A stretch of 64,000 nt of DNA from Antiquaquibacter metalliresistens (GCF_029211225.1 NZ_JARGEM010000002.1:186001-250000); one strand, 5' to 3'. Counted from the first letter of the stretch, positions 43,697-51,953 are shown. Numbers and translations are program-made. The notes: generated by a model not told the origin, from the sequence alone.

Positions 43697-44907
43697 AGAA
43701 GCGTCTCGCCGATGTAACCCCCCTCCGCGCAGCCGGGCGGGATGGCGAACACGGCAGAGCCGACCGGCGTCGTCCAGGTGTTGAGCAGGTCGAGCTCGTC
43801 GAGGCGGCGCTGGATGGGCACGAACTGGCGGGTGATATCCGCCTGGAACGAGGCGAACAGCAACCCAGAGTCGGAGATGCCCTCCGCGCCGCCGACCGGC
43901 TCGTCGTAGTTGTACCCACGTCGGTAGATGCGCTCGGGCCCCTTCGCCCGTCGCAGGTGCGCATAGGCGGGGATGACGGGGAAGCCGAGCGCGGTCGTCG
44001 CCTCGAGATCCGGAGCGTCGCGCTCGAGCGTGCCGGTCAGCGGCGCGCCCGTGTCCATGCGGCGACCGATCGAGGCCTCGCGTGCGGTGCGGTCGACGCG
44101 ATCCCAGCCCTCGAGATCCATGGCGATGCGGCGCAGCACGAGCCCGGTGCCCCCGCGCAGCCAGTCGGGCGCTCCGCTGGACCACACGGTCTCCTCGAAC
44201 TCGGCGGTGCCCGGCTGCGGGTTGGCGGTGCCGTCCACCTGACCGAAGAGGTTGCGCATCGTAGTGCCGGTGGCTTCCGAGTCCGCGGCGCGACGGAAGC
44301 CGCGCTGGCTCCAGCGCACGCTGGCGAAGCCGCGCGCATCCTTCAGCAGCATGCGGGTAGCGTGCGCCACCGTCACCGGGTCGTCGGCGGCGAGCTGCAG
44401 CAGCAGGTCTCCGCCGCTGAAGGCCTCCTGCAGTCGGTCCACGGCGAATGCCGGCAAGGGGCCGAGCCAGTCCGGTGCCGCGCCACCGGCCCGCGCGACG
44501 AGCTCCGCGCCGAAGCCGAAGGTCACCGTGAGCCTGCGCGGGATGCGCGCGAGCTCCGGCTCGGTGTCGGCGAGCGCCGGGCGCCCCTGGCTCAGGCGGG
44601 CGGCATCGTCGGTGAGCACGCGCATCAGCCGACCGAGGGCGATGGCATCCGTCTGCGGACGCAGGTCGAGCGCGAGGAACACGGCGTGCGCCTGCGGTGG
44701 GGTGTCGATGCCTGCCTGATGCTCGCCGTAGAACGGCACGATCGCGGGTGCGGGGTCGGGCGCGGGCTGCGGTCGGCCGGCGAGCTCGGCGGCGAGCCCG
44801 AGGCCCACCGCGCCAGCCGCACCGGCGCCCGCCGCGGCGGCACCCCCGAGCAGGAGGTGCCGCCGCGTCAGTCCGCGACCCGGTTGGCTTCTCGGGTCGT
44901 CAGGCAT
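43693..44907 (-). CDS. DyP-type (EfeB-like) heme peroxidase with Tat signal
   Basis: A 404-residue exported peroxidase. The N-terminus carries a Tat motif (TRRHLLLGG) and a hydrophobic Ala/Gly segment. The distal motif GQVDGTANP has the catalytic aspartate of DyP enzymes; the proximal heme histidine is probably in AYAHLRRA. It is the last gene of a copper-related operon, abutting the PCu(A)C gene (stop 44908). No EfeO/EfeU neighbours are present, so a role in iron uptake is not shown. Its stop shares CTAG (43693-43696) with arsC. Confidence 0.9.
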   Translation of the reverse strand: MPDDPRSQPGRGLTRRHLLLGGAAAAGAGAAGAVGLGLAAELAGRPQPAPDPAPAIVPFYGEHQAGIDTPPQAHAVFLALDLRPQTDAIALGRLMRVLTDDAARLSQGRPALADTEPELARIPRRLTVTFGFGAELVARAGGAAPDWLGPLPAFAVDRLQEAFSGGDLLLQLAADDPVTVAHATRMLLKDARGFASVRWSQRGFRRAADSEATGTTMRNLFGQVDGTANPQPGTAEFEETVWSSGAPDWLRGGTGLVLRRIAMDLEGWDRVDRTAREASIGRRMDTGAPLTGTLERDAPDLEATTALGFPVIPAYAHLRRAKGPERIYRRGYNYDEPVGGAEGISDSGLLFASFQADITRQFVPIQRRLDELDLLNTWTTPVGSAVFAIPPGCAEGGYIGETLL

Positions 44908-45429
44908 CTAGTCGTTCATCTCCATCGAGTCGTCGTAGTTCTCGTTGGCACCGGTGAAATCCTTCGCCGGTGCGGTGAACTCGAGGGTCGAGCCATCCGC
45001 GAACTCGAGGGTGATCGTGATCTCGTCGCCCGCGACGATCGGCTCGGTCACGCCCATGAACATGATGTGGTTGCCGCCGGGCATGAGCTCGAGGCTCTCC
45101 CCGGGCGCGATGACGAAGCCGCCGTCCTTCTGGCGCATGGTCATCGTGCCGGTGCCGTCGTCGACCGTCTCGTGCAGTTCGATCATCGGGGATGCCGCGG
45201 AGCTCGCCGCGACGATCGTCACCTCGGCGTCGCCGCTGTTCTCGACGAGCCCGAATGCCGCAGTCATGCCGGACTCGACGGCCTTGACCCAGGCATCGGT
45301 GATCGTCACCGACTCGGCCTGGGTCGCCACCGGCGCGTCGGCGACTGGCGCGGTGGGCGCGCAGCCGACCAGGGCGAGGGCCGCGATCGCGAGGGCCGCG
45401 AGGGCAGGGGTCGTTCGTGTGTGCTTCAT
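44908..45429 (-). CDS. PCu(A)C copper chaperone lipoprotein
   Basis: A 173-residue lipoprotein, lipobox LALVGC. The copper site of the family appears as MIELHETVDD with TMTMR and NHIMFMG downstream, giving the His/Met set. It delivers Cu(I), typically to cytochrome oxidase. AAGGAAG precedes the ATG. Confidence 0.9.
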   Translation of the reverse strand: MKHTRTTPALAALAIAALALVGCAPTAPVADAPVATQAESVTITDAWVKAVESGMTAAFGLVENSGDAEVTIVAASSAASPMIELHETVDDGTGTMTMRQKDGGFVIAPGESLELMPGGNHIMFMGVTEPIVAGDEITITLEFADGSTLEFTAPAKDFTGANENYDDSMEMND

Positions 45430-45462
45430 GCTGTCTTCCTTCAGTGCTTGCTGTGCCGGCAC

Positions 45463-46011
45463 TCAGACGCGCCGGCGAGATCGCACCGCGACGACGATGG
45501 CGAAGATCGCCACGCCGACCACGGCGCCGGTGAGGCCGATCCAGAGCAGCGCCGGGATGGCCCAGGGCTGCTCGTTCGATCGGCCGGTGTCCGTGTCATC
45601 CGCGGCACCCGGTGGGGTGATCGCGCCGGTCGATGCTCCGACCGCGAAGTCGAAGAAACCGGAGATCGGATGCCCGTCTGCCGAGACCACCTGCCAGCGC
45701 ACCTGGTAGCTGCCGTCGGGCATGCCGGCCTCGAGCGGCTGCACGAGTTCGGCGCCCTCGACGATCGGCTCGCCCGCGCTCCAGTCGCGCTCGCTGCCGT
45801 CGACGACGAACACGATCACCCCCATCTGCATGAGCTCGGCCGTGAACCGCATCGTGACCTGCCCCGGGGCTTCGGCCAGCACCTGCCCCTCGGCGGGATC
45901 GGTGGAGATGACCTGATCGTGTGCGGATGCCGCCGCCGGCACCGCGAGTGCGGCACCGAGGGCGAGCGTGACGGCCGCGATCGCGGCGAGCGTGCGGGAG
46001 CGTGCGGACAT
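45463..46011 (-). CDS. CopC-domain copper-resistance protein with C-terminal membrane anchor
   Basis: A 182-residue exported protein: Ala-rich signal ending ASAHDQVIS, so the mature protein begins with the copper-binding histidine. The CopC fold is visible (STDPAEGQVLAEAPGQVTMRF, WQVVSADGHPISG) with the second histidine. A single membrane segment and Arg-rich tail end the protein. Confidence 0.88.
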   Translation of the reverse strand: MSARSRTLAAIAAVTLALGAALAVPAAASAHDQVISTDPAEGQVLAEAPGQVTMRFTAELMQMGVIVFVVDGSERDWSAGEPIVEGAELVQPLEAGMPDGSYQVRWQVVSADGHPISGFFDFAVGASTGAITPPGAADDTDTGRSNEQPWAIPALLWIGLTGAVVGVAIFAIVVAVRSRRRV

Positions 46012-46084
46012 GATGATGCGCCTTCCGGGCGGTCTTCGGACACGGGAGCGAACCCGGTCACGTGTCAGACGCGCACCGGGCGGT

Positions 46085-46660
46085 TCAGGCGGGCAGCAGC
46101 ACGGGTGGTCCCCGCCGGGAGACCGAGGCCGCGAGGACGCGCAGGCGGGTCGGGGTGACCTCGCGCTGCGGCAGGGCTGCGGGCCTGGTGTCCGCGAGCG
46201 GGATCGGCGCGTGGGTGCGCAGTCGGGACAGGCCCGCCTTCGCGAGCGCCACGATCCCCCAGAACGCGGCCTCGCCGGAGCGCAGCGCCGCGATCGTGAT
46301 GATGGCGGCGACCAGGTGGGCGAGGAACATCGGCTGTGCGCCGTGCTCGACCACCTCGGTCGGCACGAAAGCCACGGCGCCGTGGTGGCCGGACGTCGTG
46401 ACGCCACCGGGGCCGGCACTGAGCGCGAACAGCGTGTGGAAGACGGCCTGGGCGCCCGCGACCGAGATCGTCAGGCGCACCAGCGAGAGGGTGCGGCCGG
46501 CCAGCGGCACGCACAGGATGCCGGCGAACGCGAGCGAGACCGCCACCGCGAGCCAGTCCGGGGCGTGTCCGCCGCCGGCGACGTGTGCGAAGGCGGCGAC
46601 GAAGACCGCGAACCCGGCCGTGACCCAGCCGCGGACGAATCTCGCCCACCTCGTGGTCAT
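46085..46660 (-). CDS. His-containing multispan membrane protein of unknown function
   Basis: A 191-residue protein with about five hydrophobic segments (including VTAGFAVFVAAFAHVA and LAVAVSLAFAGILCVPL), several histidines at membrane edges (FAHVAGGGHAPD, TSGHHGAVAF) and a basic tail. GGGAGA precedes the ATG. It lies between the OsmC and CopC genes on one strand, so a copper or redox role is likely by context only. Confidence 0.75.
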   Translation of the reverse strand: MTTRWARFVRGWVTAGFAVFVAAFAHVAGGGHAPDWLAVAVSLAFAGILCVPLAGRTLSLVRLTISVAGAQAVFHTLFALSAGPGGVTTSGHHGAVAFVPTEVVEHGAQPMFLAHLVAAIITIAALRSGEAAFWGIVALAKAGLSRLRTHAPIPLADTRPAALPQREVTPTRLRVLAASVSRRGPPVLLPA

Positions 46661-46686
46661 CGGGTCTCCCTGGTCGCGTGCGATTC

Positions 46687-47136
46687 CTACGATACCCCCG
46701 CGGGTAGGGGCGGTCCGTCGACCGCGCGAACCGTCCCGTGCACGTCGCACGCCGCGGCGAGGGTGTTGGTGATCGTGCCGAACTCCCGCAGGTTGCGGTG
46801 CAGCAGCTCCACGCGACGCTCGCTCTCGGGGGTGACCAGCCGCAGGTCGTATTCGAGCTCCACGAACCGCGGCGGGGTGTTCTGCCGCCGACCGGTGACG
46901 GTGACCTCCGCCGACTCGTACTCGAACGGCATCATGGCGCGGGCGCGCTCGAGGCCCTTGAGCAGGCAGGCCGCGAGCGCGGAGAGCAGCAGATCCGCCG
47001 GTCCCGGCAGGCCCGACGGCAGCTCGGCGCCCCAGAGCACGTCCAAGGGGATCTCGGTGGCCGCCGCGGCGATCGAGGCGTCGTGCCCCGGAGCGCTGCG
47101 GGCGTGCACCGTGTAGGTCGTGGGCGGAGTGGTCAT
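46687..47136 (-). CDS. OsmC-family thiol peroxidase-like protein
   Basis: A 149-residue OsmC-type protein. The two redox cysteines appear in LLSALAACLLKGLE and LAAACDVHGTV. Family members reduce organic hydroperoxides. It is first gene of the leftward five-gene unit that ends with the DyP peroxidase; the structured region at 47202-47279 lies in its upstream region. Confidence 0.85.
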   Translation of the reverse strand: MTTPPTTYTVHARSAPGHDASIAAAATEIPLDVLWGAELPSGLPGPADLLLSALAACLLKGLERARAMMPFEYESAEVTVTGRRQNTPPRFVELEYDLRLVTPESERRVELLHRNLREFGTITNTLAAACDVHGTVRAVDGPPLPAGVS

Positions 47137-47201
47137 GGGCCCATCCTCGCCGCACAGGGGTCGCGCTGGCAGGGGCGTTGGTCCCGCCCCGCAAGAGTGA
47201 T

Positions 47202-47279
47202 GCCGGGCCGCAGAACGCCTCTCGGCGCAAGGCCGCTCGAAGCGGCTATTAGTGGAGCCCGGGGTTACTGCGGCCCGGC
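47202..47279. repeat. 78-bp structured dyad upstream of the OsmC gene
   Basis: GCCGGGCCGCAG (47202) and CTGCGGCCCGGC (47268) are perfect 12-bp inverted repeats. The loop holds a second hairpin, GCCGCT-CGA-AGCGGC (47232-47246). It could be a structured 5' leader, a small RNA, or a terminator for the gene to the right. Confidence 0.6.
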
Positions 47280-47338
47280 TGGACTATTTTAGCCACGGTC
47301 GGCACACCTCTGGGCCGGCCTGCGCTGAGCGCGAACAC

Positions 47339-47968
47339 TCAGTCCAGGCTGCCCGACCGGTAGAGGCGCGCGCAGGCGGTGAACTCGTCCGCGGTGAGGG
47401 CCAGGCGGTCGGCGCGGGTGGTCAGTTCGGTGGCGCGGTCGGGATGCAGCGGGTCCGCGTCATCCGCGAGGCTCGACGCCCCCGAGCTCAGGATGCGGCT
47501 GAACGCGGCCGCGCGATCGAGGGCCACGCCGAAGTCGCCGCGGAACAGTCCGCGCAGGATCTGGTCGGCGAGCTCGGTGATCTCCTCGGGACCGGCGGGC
47601 TCCGGCGCCCCCGCCACGGCGGCGTCGATGGTGCGCAGGGTGTCGATGCCGCGCTGGAAGAGCAGGCTCGTGCCGGCGGCATCCTGCCGGATCACCAGCC
47701 GCAGCAGGTAGATGCGCCACAGCGCACCCGGCAGGCTGCGCGGGCTCGAGCGCGCCCACAGCTCGGCGATCGCGTCGATGCCGTTGGCGTCGGTGAAGGC
47801 GACGATGCGTTCCAGCACGGCCGGATCGTCGGTCTGCCGCGCCCGGTCTACGAGCGCGTGCGCGGTGTCGTGGGCGACGCGCAGCACGGCGGCGGGATCT
47901 TCGCCGCCCTGCACGCCGTCGAACCAGTCGCCGGAGTACTGCGTGGGTTTGTGGAAGTCGTCGGCCAT
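47339..47968 (-). CDS. conserved hypothetical protein
   Basis: A 209-residue, mostly helical protein (DPAAVLRVAHDTAHALVDRAR, GALWRIYLLRLVIRQD). No domain is recognised. TAGGCT seven bases before the ATG marks a leaderless start; the longer frame to 48166 is unsupported. It follows the gene at 47979. Confidence 0.75.
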   Translation of the reverse strand: MADDFHKPTQYSGDWFDGVQGGEDPAAVLRVAHDTAHALVDRARQTDDPAVLERIVAFTDANGIDAIAELWARSSPRSLPGALWRIYLLRLVIRQDAAGTSLLFQRGIDTLRTIDAAVAGAPEPAGPEEITELADQILRGLFRGDFGVALDRAAAFSRILSSGASSLADDADPLHPDRATELTTRADRLALTADEFTACARLYRSGSLD

Positions 47969-47978
47969 CGCCTCAAGC

Positions 47979-48560
47979 CTAACCAGCCGCGGCGACGGCG
48001 AGCCCGGCCGCCCAGCCGGGAGCCCGGCCGCCCTGGGGCGGTGTGAGCGCGGCGGGAATGCCCGCCTGCACCAGCAGCCACGAGACGAGCGAGTTGGAGT
48101 TCCACATGTCGCCGACCGGCCGCACCGTGCTCCCCCACACCAGGATCGGCACGCGCGGCACCGCATCCAGCAGGCGGCGGGATGCCTCGGTCTCGCCGCT
48201 CAGCGTCAGCGGCCCGCCCACGGCCCACGCCCGGTCGGGGATCACCCCGTCGCGCCAGCGCCGCACCTCGTACCGGAAGAACCGGGACCGGCCCAGCCAC
48301 CGCATCCCCACCGGCCCGCTCGCGACCACCCCGCGCTCGGCCGCCGGCACGCCCCACGCGGGCGCCATCTCGATCACATAGCGCTCGCCATCGGCGACCA
48401 CTTCGAGCGCCGCATGGAACAGCCGCGCGGGCCGTCGCCGCTGCACCGCCGCCTGCGCGAGCTCCCACCACCGGCTGGTGTGCTTGACCACATGCCCACC
48501 CGCACCCACCGGCAGCCACAGCAACGTCACACTCGACGCCCCGGATGCCACGCTCTCCAC
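47979..48560 (-). CDS. conserved hypothetical protein
   Basis: A 193-residue protein of mixed structure (VTLLWLPVGAGGHVVKHTSRWWEL, RRWRDGVIPDRAWAVGGPL), no recognised domain. The start GTG 48560 is chosen because TACGGT lies seven bases upstream (48568-48573); GTG 48569 is the longer alternative. Confidence 0.7.
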   Translation of the reverse strand: MESVASGASSVTLLWLPVGAGGHVVKHTSRWWELAQAAVQRRRPARLFHAALEVVADGERYVIEMAPAWGVPAAERGVVASGPVGMRWLGRSRFFRYEVRRWRDGVIPDRAWAVGGPLTLSGETEASRRLLDAVPRVPILVWGSTVRPVGDMWNSNSLVSWLLVQAGIPAALTPPQGGRAPGWAAGLAVAAAG

Positions 48561-48601
48561 GTCAGACACCGTACCCGCCGCGCCGCTACCCTTGACGTGT
48601 A

Positions 48602-48674
48602 GGGCCTGTAGCTCAGTTGGCAGAGCATCGGACTTTTAATCCGCGGGTCGTGGGTTCGAGCCCCACCGGGCCCA
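48602..48674 (+). tRNA. tRNA-Lys (anticodon TTT)
   Basis: The 73-nt sequence folds as a cloverleaf: acceptor GGGCCTG with CGGGCCC, D arm GCTC/GAGC, anticodon loop CTTTTAA (TTT) and T arm GTGGG-TTCGAGC-CCCAC. No CCA is encoded. Its 3' 19 bases, plus one following base, are repeated at 48802. Confidence 0.97.
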
Positions 48675-48675
48675 C
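48656..48675 (+). other. candidate attachment-site core in tRNA-Lys 3' end
   Basis: TCGAGCCCCACCGGGCCCAC here is repeated exactly at 48802-48821, and in part (CCACCGGGCCCA) at 51666-51677. Duplicated tRNA 3' ends are typical traces of site-specific integration. Confidence 0.65.
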
Positions 48676-48711
48676 ATTGGTGGGATGCCCCACCGGGGCA
48701 GCGCACCAATG
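48675..48711 (+). terminator. nested hairpin directly after tRNA-Lys
   Basis: CATTGGTG (48675) pairs with CACCAATG (48704) and inside it TGCCCC pairs with GGGGCA around an ACC loop. It probably terminates the tRNA transcript. Confidence 0.7.
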
Positions 48712-48801
48712 TGCGAGCGAAGTAGAAGAACTACACCGGGGTCCCCATCGCGCCGGTTCCGACGAACCGCGCAGCGGTTTGGCGGCCGTGCCGATGGGGC
48801 G

Positions 48802-48821
48802 TCGAGCCCCACCGGGCCCAC
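48802..48821 (+). repeat. duplicate of tRNA-Lys 3' end (att-like)
   Basis: A perfect 20-bp direct repeat of 48656-48675. Just upstream, CCCCATCG (48752) and CGATGGGG (48792) with an inner CGGTTC-CGAC-GAACCG hairpin form another structured block between the two copies. Confidence 0.7.
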
Positions 48822-49173
48822 GATGGACGGCTTCAACTGCACATCGGGTGACCGGCCATTGCTCAGCCCACTCGGTGGCGGTGATTCGCGACTCACTCGC
48901 GAAAGCGCACTCGCCCCGAGACTTCGCGACATCGCTGTTCGTCAGGAGCAGCTCGGCCTCGCGCTTGTTGGCACCCAGTCGCGTTTGAACAAAAGATATC
49001 GCGGCGCTGACGCAGGCTGGCTTGTCCCAATCGACTTCCCTGAAACCGCCTGAGCTGACGATTCACCGGTCGCGGCACTGCCATCCTGGTCTACCCGGGA
49101 CCCGCCGCGTGTCGATCGACCTGATCACTGCTCAGGCGCAAGAGAGTCCGCCGGCACCGGTACCATGCCCGAC
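48822..49173. other. 352-bp stretch with no supported gene
   Basis: Short frames exist here but lack ribosome sites, family features or codon pattern like neighbours. It directly follows the second tRNA repeat and may be decayed integrated DNA. Confidence 0.55.
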
Positions 49174-49560
49174 ATGGTCGCGTCATATGTCGTCCTCGTT
49201 GTTCTCGGCTTTCTGCTGCCCACGTTGGCCCTCGGAATCTTTGTTGTCCATGCCATCACCACTCGCAGGCAAATACGCAAGGACATCGCAGAACTCGTGG
49301 TCCTCGGCGAGCACCTCGCCGAGGCACGCGCGACGGGGCCACAGTGGGCGGTCGACGAAATTAACGAGAAGGTCGCGACTGTGATGTCACGACATGGAGT
49401 TGACGAATTACTCAGCGTCAACCTCGTGGCTTTTCCGCTCGCGATCCTCAGGGCCGCCGACAGGTCCACGATCGCTGACGGTTGGCGGGAGCTTGCGCTT
49501 GTCGCCGCCGGCTTGCTCTGCCAGGCAATAGCAGCGTTGATCGGCATCGGTTTCATGTAG
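49174..49560 (+). CDS. small membrane protein of unknown function
   Basis: A 128-residue protein with an N-terminal membrane segment (VLVVLGFLLPTLALGIFVVHA), a helical middle (RRQIRKDIAELVVLGEHLAEA) and a hydrophobic C-terminus (LVAAGLLCQAIAALIGIGFM). The ATG 49174 follows TACCAT by seven bases; ATG 49165 overlaps that element. It lies in the accessory segment after tRNA-Lys. Confidence 0.65.
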   Translation: MVASYVVLVVLGFLLPTLALGIFVVHAITTRRQIRKDIAELVVLGEHLAEARATGPQWAVDEINEKVATVMSRHGVDELLSVNLVAFPLAILRAADRSTIADGWRELALVAAGLLCQAIAALIGIGFM

Positions 49561-49608
49561 CCGCATGACGATCCCGCGACAAACCCGGTCGGCCGCTACG
49601 CTCACTGT

Positions 49609-50046
49609 GTGAACGACATGATCACCACATGGGCAGACACGGGACCCGCATGGCTCGGCGCCGTCGGCGGCATTCTCGGCGCCTTCGCGAGCGTCGTTGC
49701 AGTCCGTGTGGCTTGGCGCGCCGAACAGGAGCACGTCTCCTGGCTGAAGGTGACGACGAAGACGAATTCCAGGGGAATGCCGACCGGCTACGAGATCGTC
49801 AACGGCGCGAAGAAGACGGAAGCAATCGTCGAGTCGATCGCTGACGTGACCGGCGACCAGATCGATGCGCTTGACACCTTCACCGAACTGCCACTCACAA
49901 TCGCCCCAGGCCTATCCTTCCCTGTCGCGATCAGTCGGTCCCTGGCCAACAGTTACCCGACCGTCGTTGAACTCACTTGGCGAGAACGCACCGTCAACAG
50001 CCACCGTGTGAAACGCAGGGCGCGAACCGTTCGTTTGTACATGTAA
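49609..50046 (+). CDS. membrane-anchored protein of unknown function
   Basis: A 145-residue protein: one N-terminal membrane segment (WLGAVGGILGAFASVVAV) then a soluble beta-rich part (SWLKVTTKTNSRGMPTGYEI). TACGCT six bases before the GTG supports a leaderless start. Codon use is less GC-biased than in core genes. Similar one-span proteins occur as cargo of mobile elements. Function unknown. Confidence 0.65.
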   Translation: MNDMITTWADTGPAWLGAVGGILGAFASVVAVRVAWRAEQEHVSWLKVTTKTNSRGMPTGYEIVNGAKKTEAIVESIADVTGDQIDALDTFTELPLTIAPGLSFPVAISRSLANSYPTVVELTWRERTVNSHRVKRRARTVRLYM

Positions 50047-50098
50047 CTACAGGCGCGCGACAGATGCCAAGGTCCCGATCCAGTGGCCGCGCTTGCCG

Positions 50099-50690
50099 TC
50101 ACCGTGGAATGCAACCCAGGCAAGTGCAGGACGCTTCTCTGGAGCGCGTCCGTGCCTGACCTCGCGGCCGCTGGTTCTGCGCCGCAACCTTCCGCGGAGC
50201 GCGGCAGCCAGGGTCGGTCATCCGGTGCATCATGGTCACCACCGTGCGGCGGCCGACGAGACGACCCAGGGCCGCGCCCACCCGATTGCCTGCGCCCTCG
50301 ATGACGCTGGGGCCAGGGTTGCGGGAGTCGAGGTGGGCAAGCGCTGTGGCCACGACGTCGTCGGGGGTGCGCATCGCGGCACCGGCGGTGGCGTCATCCG
50401 TTCCGACCACGGTGTTGAACTCGGTGCTGGTCGCCCCGGGCGAGAGCGCGAAGACCAAGACCCCGATGCCGCGCGATTCCGCCCACAGCGACTCCGTGAA
50501 GCTCAGCACGAACGCCTTCGCGGCGCCGTAGACCGCCATGCGCGGCGTGGGCGCGTAGGCCGCCAGCTCGCGGCGTTGATCAGGTAACCGCCGCAGGCGG
50601 CGATGAACTGCGGGAGGAACTCTGCGGTCAGGTGCACGGGTGCAGAGACGTCGACCGTCCACCGCCCAACGAGCGTAGGCATGGGCGCTC
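50099..50690 (-). pseudogene. broken short-chain dehydrogenase (C-terminal half)
   Basis: One frame encodes the typical SDR C-terminal half with YGAAKAFVLSFTESLW (Tyr-x-x-x-Lys) and LSPGATSTEF. Upstream the match continues in a different frame (APVHLTAEFLPQFIAACGGYLIN), so there is a frameshift near 50570-50580, and the cofactor-binding N-terminus is missing. The frame also runs past the usual end. It is therefore a remnant. Confidence 0.75.
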
Positions 50691-50712
50691 GCCCTGTGAC
50701 CCGCCCGGGCTG

Positions 50713-51573
50713 CTAGATCGCGGCGCCGCGCGCGAGTCGGGCCTTCGCGAGCTTGGCAACCATCGAATCCGGCATCGTTCGGGTGCCGCATTCGACGGCG
50801 TACTCTTCTAGCGTCGCGAGTTCACCGTCTCGGTCGCCCAACCGACGGATCACGGCGGCCAGTTGCTCGGTCGGCCACGGGTCCGGAACCTCGCCTGTCA
50901 GCGCCGACTCCCGGCTTGCGGCGGCACGGCATTCGATAAGAAACGCCCGAGCCTCCTCAAGCCGCTGCTGCCGCTTCAACTCAGCAATCGAGGGCTTCCA
51001 TGTCGTCCAGTACATATCCCGCACCGTGCCGGTTTCACGGCGCGCGGCCTTGGCACTCTCTCGCGCCTCCCGCTCGGCCGCCTTCTGCGCAAGCGCCGCA
51101 GCCTTCTGGGCGTCTCTCTCCTCGATCCCCCGACGCTGCTCGGCGTAATCCTGTTCGTCCTCCGACGCACCAGTGAAAGAGAGCGTGACGCGCGCCCTCC
51201 ATGTGCCGCCATCCACTCGAGCCCACACGCGCGCTGGGACGACGGCGACGGAGCCCCGTCCGAGTCTCTTGCACTCCGATGCGACCCGCGCGCTGAGATC
51301 CGCTGGCACGTAGCCGACGTGCTCGCCACGGATGATCACCTTGACGGCATTCCTGTCGTAGCGATTGCTTGGCTCAGGCACGAGCTGTGCCTGCTGCATC
51401 GTGACGCCGCCTTCAGGTCGCCCGATGCCCTTGAACAGGCGGGATACTTCCGCTCGGCGGTACGCCTCGCCCTCCACCTCGACATCCGGCCAACCTGCGC
51501 CGATGACCACGTACTGCTGAGCTCCTTGCGGCGCGTCGCTACCGCCCAACAACCGAGTGAACAATCCCGCCAC
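50713..51573 (-). CDS. stand-alone HIRAN-domain protein
   Basis: A 286-residue protein. Residues 22-115 match HIRAN: VSRLFKGIG, QLVPEPSNRYDRNAVKVII and GEHVGYVPADLSARVA, a fold that binds single-stranded or damaged DNA ends. A charged helical region follows (residues 130-185, Ala/Glu/Arg repeats, likely coiled coil) and a C-terminal helical part. GTG start with AGGAGG four bases upstream; TAGCAT is a possible -10 (51599). It sits at the edge of the accessory segment. Confidence 0.8.
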   Translation of the reverse strand: MAGLFTRLLGGSDAPQGAQQYVVIGAGWPDVEVEGEAYRRAEVSRLFKGIGRPEGGVTMQQAQLVPEPSNRYDRNAVKVIIRGEHVGYVPADLSARVASECKRLGRGSVAVVPARVWARVDGGTWRARVTLSFTGASEDEQDYAEQRRGIEERDAQKAAALAQKAAEREARESAKAARRETGTVRDMYWTTWKPSIAELKRQQRLEEARAFLIECRAAASRESALTGEVPDPWPTEQLAAVIRRLGDRDGELATLEEYAVECGTRTMPDSMVAKLAKARLARGAAI

Positions 51574-51665
51574 GTCGCCTCCTTGTTGGGCGGAATGCTA
51601 TCGAAGAAGACGCGCGCTCGGTAAGCATCACTCGGGAACCTCGCCAGCCCACGATGTAGGAGTGG

Positions 51666-51677
51666 CCACCGGGCCCA
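51666..51677 (+). repeat. degenerate third copy of the tRNA-Lys 3' end
   Basis: CCACCGGGCCCA followed by GGATGG resembles the repeat at 48810-48826 (CCACCGGGCCCA then CGATGG). It would mark the far end of the segment 48822-51665. Confidence 0.5.
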
Positions 51678-51712
51678 GGATGGCCGACCCGGACCTAGCA
51701 GATTCGCAGGCG

Positions 51713-51724
51713 GTGTATATACAC
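51713..51724. promoter_or_regulatory. vapBC operator palindrome
   Basis: GTGTATATACAC is a perfect 12-bp palindrome 29 bp before the antitoxin start, followed by an AT-rich -10-like TTTATATA. Antitoxin-toxin complexes usually bind such sites for autoregulation. Confidence 0.65.
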
Positions 51725-51752
51725 TTGTCGCAGACTTTATATAGGAGGAATG

Positions 51753-51953
51753 ATGGCCGTCACGAGCGTTGATATCGATACCGAAATGCTCCGACTCGCG
51801 AAGTCGTCACTAGGAGTACGCACCAACCGCGAAGCGATCAACCTCGCGCTGCGGGATGTTGTGATGCGTCGACGCCAAATCGAAGCCATCGACACGCTGG
51901 CGACGATCCCGGTCGACAAGGACGCGACGACCATCTCGTATGGCGACGACTAG
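51753..51953 (+). CDS. vapB: VapB-type antitoxin
   Basis: A 66-residue antitoxin of the DUF2191/ribbon-helix-helix type: SVDIDTEMLRLAKSSLGVRTNREAIN, then basic DVVMRRRQIEAID and an acidic tail. AGGAGG is four bases before ATG 51753; the ATG at 51750 is too close. It overlaps the toxin gene by 14 bp. Confidence 0.82.
   Translation: MAVTSVDIDTEMLRLAKSSLGVRTNREAINLALRDVVMRRRQIEAIDTLATIPVDKDATTISYGDD

Noticed and set aside
43957-46158. A 733-residue forward frame opposite the DyP/PCu(A)C/CopC genes
   Set aside because: It is the antisense of three well-supported exported proteins and has no recognisable domain.
48617-49053. Forward frames starting in tRNA-Lys
   Set aside because: They begin inside the tRNA, lack ribosome sites and show no protein family features.
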